DNA from: Rachycentron canadum
Taxonomy: Eukaryota > Chordata > Actinopteri > Carangiformes > Rachycentridae
NCBI GenBank assembly: GCA_038496675.1
Contig: CM076651.1
Coordinates: forward strand, 15,822,762 to 15,886,761
Length of the DNA stretch: 64,000 bases
Direction: 5' to 3'
This document shows, piece after piece, positions 49,737 through 58,700 of this stretch. The notes beneath the pieces are model-generated. The model was not told the DNA's origin. It ran no database searches and was given only the letters and a program-made list of their open reading frames with translations. Made by a program: the position numbers and the translations under genes. Position 1 is the stretch's first letter. Every line of letters starts with the position of its first letter.

Positions 49737-52700
49737 TAATCCAGTCCATAACTCATTGAAAGTGGGATGTTGACTCATTGTCACATACAGAAATTTAATT
49801 GGTTACAAATCATAAGCTCCTCTGCTGTGGTCCATCTTCAGGAGACCAGTGTGATTTATATTCTTGTTTAATTCTAGGAGCTACATGATTGATACTAGAG
49901 ATGGGTCATCTGTCAGAGACATTTTCTGAGATTTTTTATTTATCTTTCTGTTTCTTGTGTCTGTAATTTATTTCCAATGCTGTCAAGGGGTTTAGCATTT
50001 TGCCATAGAGGCTGCAGGGCAGACAGAGGCCACAAAGTGGAGGTTGAAATGGATTTGTTTGACCTTTCGACCTTGATTTATCTGCAGTAAATTAGTACCA
50101 CACCATAAATCTTGATCACAGTAATGAATAAAGATTTGAAGAGGGTGCACCTCAGGATAGTCAGAATAAATAATTTTTCTTCTTGCTTTTCTTGATCTGA
50201 AATGATGTTCTTTCAAAATGTCCCTTTCCTCATCCTTTCCCTACTACATTCTTCAGGTCCAGTTCCAGTTTGTCTTGCTGACAGACACGCTGTACTCTCC
50301 GCTGCCCCCTGAGCTCCTGCCCCAAGAACCAGAGAAGGAGCGTGACTCCAGGCCTTTCCCCCGCACCGTCGTGGCTGTGGAGGTTCAGGACCTAAAGAAT
50401 GGCGCCACACACTACTGGTCCCTTGATAAACTCAAGTAATAACCATACCCTCCCTTAAACATTTATATGAGTGCAACATTTCATCTGTTACATTCAGTAT
50501 TAGAAATCATCTGCTCAATCTGCACGTCCGACCATTTGTCATGATTTCAGCACTAGAAAAATGTGAGACTGTAAATCTAGCAGCATATCTTCCCGCCATG
50601 GTGAGCTGTATATTCTCTCTTCAGTTCTCATTAATACTGAGCACACTCCGTCGTCATTTGCAGGCAGAGGTTGGACCAAATGAGAGAGATGTATGACCGT
50701 GCTGGTGAAATGGCCTCCACTCATCAAGAGGACGGTGAGGGCACTCTGACAGGAAGTGACCCCTTCTATGACCGTTTTCACTGGTTCAAACTGGTCGGGA
50801 GGTATGTAAGACAACAAAATGACATTCATATACAGTATTGACTGCACGTTACAGTACTTCATCACCAAATATCCCATTTGAATTATGTTTATTGTGTCTG
50901 TGGTGTGTAGGTTTTTCAATAAGAGGTTTTATGTCTAACTATTTTGATATGGGTTTACTCAGGCAGCTTTTGCGATCCATTTATTTAAATGGATCTACAC
51001 ATTTCCTGTCATTTCATTTTTCATTTTCATGATCAAGTTCTGTTTCACAGATAAATTTTCTGTCATTAAGTCATATAAACTTGTGTTACCACGTGTTTTG
51101 CTGTCACGTTTTATCATATATGTCGTTGCTCATGTAAATCTTTTTTTCTTTTTTTGGTAACTGTTGTCATTTTTATAATTTGATACACTGTCATTTTATT
51201 TTGTTGATTTTGTTTTCATTCATTTTATTTAACATCAACATTTCAAGTTGTTTTTTTTTTTTTCAATTCAATTTTGCTATTTCTGTTTCCATTCACATAT
51301 GGATACCCCTCATTTCAAAACAAAAGCTTGTTAACATCATAGTGTATTTTGATAATGTGGAAATTTGTGGCATTTTGTATTCTATCCTCTTCCCAGCCAG
51401 CATACATGAGATGATTTATATGTTAATCCTTTTAAAATGACATTTCATTTGGGTATAAAATAGTCATGTCTCTATAAACTGCTGTGACACCTGGCAGCTT
51501 CTTGTAATACCTGCTCTTTATAAAATGACTCCTTCTGTTTTTCAATAGCCCCAAAGTAGTATTAAAAAATATATATTTGGAAAAGATTTGGTTTGCCTAA
51601 TAATGATATAAGCATAAGTATAGTATGCGCTATGAAACTTTGAAACATAATGCCATTTGTGCCAACAATGAATTTCAGTGAAAGTCAAATATCGTATCTA
51701 AGCTATACATTACGAGTTGCGGTGGCCTGTTTAACTCTTCTGTTATTGCATTGTTACCTCTCCTTGGTTCTTGCCACTGCTCCCAAAATACCAACCCTCT
51801 CAGCGCCCCCATCTTCCATGGTTGTGTTAATGAGCGCCTGGCTGACCGCACACCCTCGCCTACCTTCTCCACCACTGACTCTGAGATCACTGAGCTGGCC
51901 GACGAGCGCCAGAGCGAGATGTCTGACTTAATTGATGATGAGGCATTTGTGGACGACACCAGCTCGGATGCCGGCACTGAGGAGGGCTCCGACATCTTCA
52001 GCGATGGCCAGGACCCCTTCTATGACCGCTCCCCCTGGTTCATCCTGGTGGGAAGGTTGGTGACTGGCAGTGGCATTCAAACATCCTCCATACACAAGCT
52101 GGGACAGGAGTTTGGGTGGATGTTGGATTGGTTTAGTGTAATTAATTTTAATACTTTCCAGCAAAGTGAAAAGCTATAAACCTCCTGAAAAAAACATAAC
52201 TTCATGCAAATAAGGGAATTAACATTTAAAAAAGATGGATGAATTCATGATGTTGAAAAAGATAGATGGATAGACAGACTGATGCTGCATCCAACAACAG
52301 CAATCAGTGAAGAGATGTTGAAGGAATGTATAGATTACAAAACATAATTATTTGGATATTTAGATAGATAGACAGAAAGGTAGGTAGATAGATACTTTAT
52401 TTATCCTGAGGGAAACAACTATTTTACTTATAATCTAATACATAGCAAATCTGAAAATACTATATATGTCTTATTAATTATCAGTTAAAGCCTCCCTGCT
52501 GAAGGAATCATTTCAGATTCAGATTTCAGTATTCTCAGCAGCTTTGCAGAGATAAACGGGACCAGTTTTAAATTTAATGTGATTAGTCATACATCTGTGC
52601 TCATAGGCCTGCCTTTTATGACTTACTTTTCATTTTGACTCAGTTTGGAAAAAAAAGAAAAAAGAAAAGCCACCATCCATTTCTCCACCTCCTCCCAGCG

Positions 52701-55700
52701 TGATATCTCATCCCCCGCCACCACCAGAGCGCTGACTGTATTAACTCCCATCTGTGTGTGAAGTTACATGTATTTGCTGTGTCTAAGTTGATTAGCTGTC
52801 TGTCATTTTATGTTTTCTTTTATCCTTTTGTTTGTTGTTTTTTTTTTTTTGTTTCATTTGTTACATTGTAGTTAAATCACTGTTTTATAACCTTGTTTGG
52901 TTTAACATTGCTCTTGGAATATATTGTAAGTAACATTAACTCAGTGGTAGTTGACATAATCATCCTTAGTTGTATTTGTTTTAAACCGATTCCAGTATAA
53001 AATAATGAGCTGCAGCAGCATTTGAAATCACAGCATATGCTGTATCAAGGCTAGAGCCTCAGCACTGTAAAAAATAATGTCTTAGTAATAAACAGTGTGC
53101 TAATCTCAAAATAAGATGACAGATCAATGCAGGCTTTGAGCCAGCCAGACTCTGCAAACGTGGTGGCTCAGAAACCTGCGTCACCATGACTTCAGAGATT
53201 TTACAGATTGATATCTCTCCCCCGCCTTGGCCTCGAGTCTCCCAGCACAGGGAGGGAGGGAAGGATGAAGGGAGGGGTGGCAGAGAAAGAGTAGGTCACC
53301 AGGGGTGCAGCCAGACAAATCAAGTCCCACAAAACAAAATGTCAGTGAGTGAGAGACTAACATCACTAACACACAACACAATAAACCACTCTTTTACAGC
53401 CTTTACCGCGGCATCTCAGGTGATCTGTCATCAACCCGGTCACGCAGTTTAAAAGTGCATTGTTTAAGCTGCTGCTGATTTCAGTGCCCTGAAGCATAAA
53501 TGATTTTATGTTCAATTTTATGTCTTAATTTCTTTTTGCTTGGCCTTTAACATATTTGTCACTAATATTTTACTGTATGTTATTGTAGTCATTAATATAT
53601 GCTAAACTGTGGAAATGTTTGTGCACATTATAATATGTGTATATGGGCGGCATATTTGTTTTTCAATAAGCAGATATCTCATTTGCCTTAAATAAATTAA
53701 ATGCCACAGATAACGTGGCAGTAACATAACAAAAAACAGTCATAAAGACAGTGGTCTTTCTCTTCTGCAACAGTTCTTCCACACTGCACCAGAGTCAGGT
53801 TTCACGTTTCTGTCCTCGTTTTTCCTCTCAGAGCTTTCGTGTACCTGAGCAACCTGCTTTACCCCGTACCACTGGTTCACCGTGTTGCCATAGTAACAGA
53901 GAAGGGCGCGGTGCGTGGTTTCCTGCGCGTGGGGGTCCAGGCTATAGCTGGTGAGTAATTAATGAGATTCTCTAATGAGCAAGGCTGTTGGGATCTTTAT
54001 ACGCTGGTTTTATCCTGCTAATCACTAATTTGTGTGTTATGATGCTTTGATGATATTTCTAGAGTGTTATTAAGCTTTTGAGGAAAATTCTTGTGAGGGA
54101 GACCGTGTTTCTTAGCCATTTGTCAAACTCTCAGAGTCATAATATGGTTGTTATGTGTAGTGGAGCAGTTAAAAAGCATACTTATTGCCACTTATTCGTG
54201 TCATATAATGTCACATTTTATTTCTATCAGTCTTTCTTCATACCAAAATATGTTCTACTCGTACCAAATAATTAGTAAATATATGGTTCTTACTTCTAAT
54301 TTGAGATAAGCGTGAAAACATTTCAAGGGCCCCTTCAAGCAACTAATCTGGTGGCGAAGTGAAAATTCCTTCAGGTTCTTGATGTATTCCATTTGATCTG
54401 CTTTGATAGTTTTAGTCAGCTGTGTCTGTATTAGATGCTGATAAGAGAATGTTTTTTCTCTTTGTAGCTGACGAGGAAGCTCCAGACTACGGGTCAGGAG
54501 TTAGACAGTCAGGAACCGCCAAGATTTCCTTTGATGACGAGTACTTCAAAAAGGTAAGCCCTGAGTAAGATGAAAGGAGTTTGAAACTGAAGAGAATACC
54601 TTTCCTGTGTGTGTATATGTGAGACAGTGGGTGTATAATATTTGGGTTAAAAGTGAGCAGAGGAAGTTGTGTTTTCTTAAAGTTTTATGCTGTTTTCTTA
54701 ATTTCTTATTTATTTTCTAAAAGCAAATTTAAGGAACAGTGAGTATAGATTTGGACAGAGTGAGTGTTGAACAAATAATACAGAAGTGCGCTCGCACAGG
54801 TGGTACTTTGGAGACATCATTTCTCTATACCAGCTATATGCTAATGTCTTTCTTCCTCCTACTCTTTTTTGTCCAATCAGAACGACTTTCCCTCTACGGT
54901 TATGACACGCTCTGGCTTGTCCCTGGAAGAGCTGCGCATTGTGGAAGGTCAGGGTCAGAGCTCAGAGGTCATCACACCCTCAGAGGAGCTCAACAGAATC
55001 AATGACATGGGTATGACTGTGAGACCTTTACCTCACAACTCGTAAATATCAGCCTCTCAGGCCCATTGGGAAATGCACTTGGCAGATGGTCCTGTTGAAT
55101 GTTTAGTTATGGAAATGAACCTGATGCAGTTTGTCTTGCTTTGTGAAGGAATGCATACAAAGGCAATCTGAAGAGTGAAGAGCACAAATCACAAACTTGA
55201 TCATGTGTAGAGACCAGTTTGATCGTACTGTGCAGAGCCTCGAATTCATATGTAGATTAAAGGGCCTAGTGCCCAGGTGCTGTTGCAGTCATTTTCAGTA
55301 AATCACCGCACAAGTCCTCCTAACCCTCCCCTGTGGCTTTTTTCAGACCTCAAGCTGGGTAACATCGCAGAGACCAAACTGGGTCGTGGTGACGATCTGG
55401 CGGGTCAGCTGGAGGTGGGCAGTATCTTTACCTTCCGTGTTACTGTGCTTCAGGCCAGTGGCATCCTGCCTGAGTATGCTGACATCTTCTGCCAATTCAA
55501 GTGAGTTCACAATACTCAAAATACAGGTTATGGTAACATAAATCTTAATGTAAAACTTTACATCTGTATGTGCTTCATGTGGTGTCCTATATATAGAGTA
55601 GTAATATATATATATATAAGGATTAAAGCGGTTGATCTTGCTGTGAAAAAAGTAAGTAATCAACAACAAACTGCTGAACTAAGGGACAAATTTAAGATAC

Positions 55701-58700
55701 TAGTATATAGCAATAATAGTACATCAAAACACATTAGCATGAAATGTTTTGCATTGTAAATTAACTTCTAGATTTTTTTTGAGCTGCTCAAAATAAATGT
55801 CACATGTTGACACACATGTATGTATTTTTGTTTCTCTTCAGTTTCCTGCATCGTCACGATGAGGCTTTTTCCACCGAGCCTCTGAAGAACACAGGCAAAG
55901 GAGCTCCTCTGGGCTTTTACCACGTCCAGAATGTAAGTGCACACACGAAACACATGCGTACACATACACAAGCTGTACCTTTACAACTATGCGCTGTGCT
56001 GTGCACGTTCATTTATTTAAACAATGTGTTAATTAATTTGTGTTTTTGCACTGTCGGAGCAGATTTCAGTAGAGGTCACAGAGTCCTTTATTGAGTACAT
56101 CAAGACCAAGCCCATTGTGTTTGAAGTGTTTGGCCATTACCAGCAACACCCGCTGCATCTTCATGGTCAGGACCTGATTAGGTGGGTGGAGTTAAAAAAA
56201 AAAAGAAAAAAAAAAAGCAGTTCTTTATATTTCTATATACAGTGTACAGATACTGCATTGCTTTGAAGAATGTTTCATTAATGCAGTGATAATTCATATT
56301 TGGATCCAGATTTTGTTACAATTAGGGTTTGGTTGTATCTGATATCTCTTATGGTTGTAAATATTCTATAGTTTAAAAATATTTTGTTTTTTGTTTTGTT
56401 TTGTCTGAACAGTCCTCCAACACCATCAAGGAAGTACTATCCTATTCCCATGCCTCTATCTAAACCAGGTAACTTTTAATGTCACTCTCAATGCTCAAAC
56501 AGCAATATCATCTGCACCTGTCACCATCAGCGTTTTTCTTTTCTTGTTTGTTATGGTTATATAAGCATGCCTCATATTTGCTTCCACTTTTCTTCCATTT
56601 CTCGCTTCCTTTGGATTATTTTTTTGTCTCCTATTTAATCATTTTCCCACCATCCATAATCCTCTTAACCAACTCTGTCCTCCCTCCTCCACATCTCCAT
56701 TTTGACATTACTCTCCCAATCTTTCTTACCATTCGTACAATGTCATACATTGCAAACCCAGACCATACCCGTAAGATAGAGTTGGTCCGTTACTTGATGA
56801 GCGGCTATGTGAACGGCAAGGTGCTGGACACGCTGTCAGAGCACGCCAACGCCTTAGCCTCCTCTGCTGTGGCCAGTCTGGAGGATGAGGCTGACCAGCT
56901 CGCTCACTTCCCCTTCCTCCCAGTACCCAACGACCCTGTGCTAATTGTGCCCAGGCACCATGGTTGGTACAGTGGACAGTGTAGTAGTTTATTGACCAGG
57001 CTTTAGATGCACCTGGGTTGTAGTGATTAGACTAGTGCTGTGCTCTGCTTTGCTCTTGTGGTGCTCTGTGCCTGCAGGCAGTAGCAAGATAAAGCTCTGC
57101 AGTGGTTGTGTGTGTTGCACCTTGCTGCAGGTCTATTTAGGTCCAGTCAGCTCAGTCCAACCCTCCCCTGTCGCTTACAAACTGGCTTGAGCAGACACCT
57201 TAAGGTAAATCTGCTGAATGTCCTGAATCTTAAGCCAAATAACAAAATGAATATTTATCATAATCATAGAAGATCACTGACATAGCCTTCACAGCATAAA
57301 TCAGACTCCAGAGGTTTAAGCCATTATAGGTTCAGTTATAGTCCAATTACAGTAGTTTTCATGTGGAATAATGTTCATTTCAGCCATATTGAACATAAAT
57401 GAACGTAGCCATGTGTCTCAGAGATTAGCCTGAAACATGAAGGTAATCCTGACGTGTTAGACAGCAGGGTGCTGTCAGTAATGGTGCAATCTGTCATTTA
57501 GCTGAAATGTTAGCTTTGAATTTGATGTATTATAGTTCCTGTTTTCTGTGTGCAGCTTATTTCAGTGCATTTTAGAAGCAACACCTCATTTTAAATATTG
57601 TCAATGGACGTTTTTCTACTTATTGCTCACTATCCACGGTCATCTGTGTGTTCATACCACATATCATGCCTCAATTTAGCAATTCAATTTATATTATTCG
57701 AACATACATTTTAAGTATATTATTTTGGGCTGTCCTCTTTGAAATTCAGGAAAATTCCAGTTTGTCATGTTGAGCTTATGTGTGTTTGTGCGTCAGTTCC
57801 AGCCACCAAGTTGAACACCATCACCAAGTCCAACCTGGGTCAGTGTGTCAGCAAGTACGACCTGCTCGTCTGGTTTGAGATCAGCGAGCTTGAGCCCACT
57901 GGAGAGTGAGTGTCTACATACGCATGTTATATCCACATTTAGCAATAACTATAAAAGCTTTATGTTCTTTACATTTAATTTTCAAAAGATACATGATTTA
58001 TTAAAATTTAAAGATAATAAAAAGATGAAGAAATATATGTATATGGTGATCAGGACCCCCATGTACACAAGAGTCATATCTAGCAAAATAACACCTTTGT
58101 AAAATGTGTCCCCAGATGTCAGAGCCTTTGGCACCTAGTTGCTGTAAACATGGACACAAACACGATAAAAACCTAATGGATTAATAAAGAAAGAAAGTTG
58201 TTATGAGTTATTTAAGCCTGAGTAAAAAACAGATGTCAGAGTAGATGGAATTCATCAAATACCAGATGTGTTGGTTGAAGTGTCCAGACACAAGTGTGAC
58301 CTCCCTTTATTCACAGATACATCCCAGCTGTAGTGGATCACAGTGGAGGACTGCCCTGCCATGGCACCTACCTCCTGCACCAGGTACCGAAGATTCACAC
58401 CTTTCCCACCGCTCATATACTCGAGTCAATAATTCTGTAAAGCCAGTTTTGCATTGTGCACACATTCTCATTTGCTCTTTCTCCTGTGAACATTCAAAAT
58501 CAAAGGGAACATCATGTTTCTTTCTTTTATACCAGTGAATGATATTTCCTCTTTATATGTTTCTTTGTCATTTAGAAGCTTAGAATTTGTTCAAGCTGTG
58601 TCTACTCTAATCCCAAGCTCCTGTCATCTTTGCTGCAGGGAATTCAGCGGAGGATCACAGTGACTCTCATCCATGAGAAGGGTAGTGAACTCCACTGGAA

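Larger units (their letters stand above)
48038..51803 (+). other. Introns among beta exons 22-26
   Basis: The introns 48038-49201, 49351-50256 and 50802-51803 carry the two microsatellites listed separately. The last one is very AT-rich. No additional exon recognised. Confidence 0.6.

Noticed and set aside
53186..53452. 88-residue open frame in kif1b intron 26
   Set aside because: Composition follows a G/A-rich stretch, with no matching splice sites and no family resemblance.
56479..57006. A 175-residue open frame starting with Met at 56479
   Set aside because: The first half is hydrophobic T/C-rich intron and the frame only runs on into candidate exon 33b (56762-56962). The real coding part is the exon, not a separate gene.
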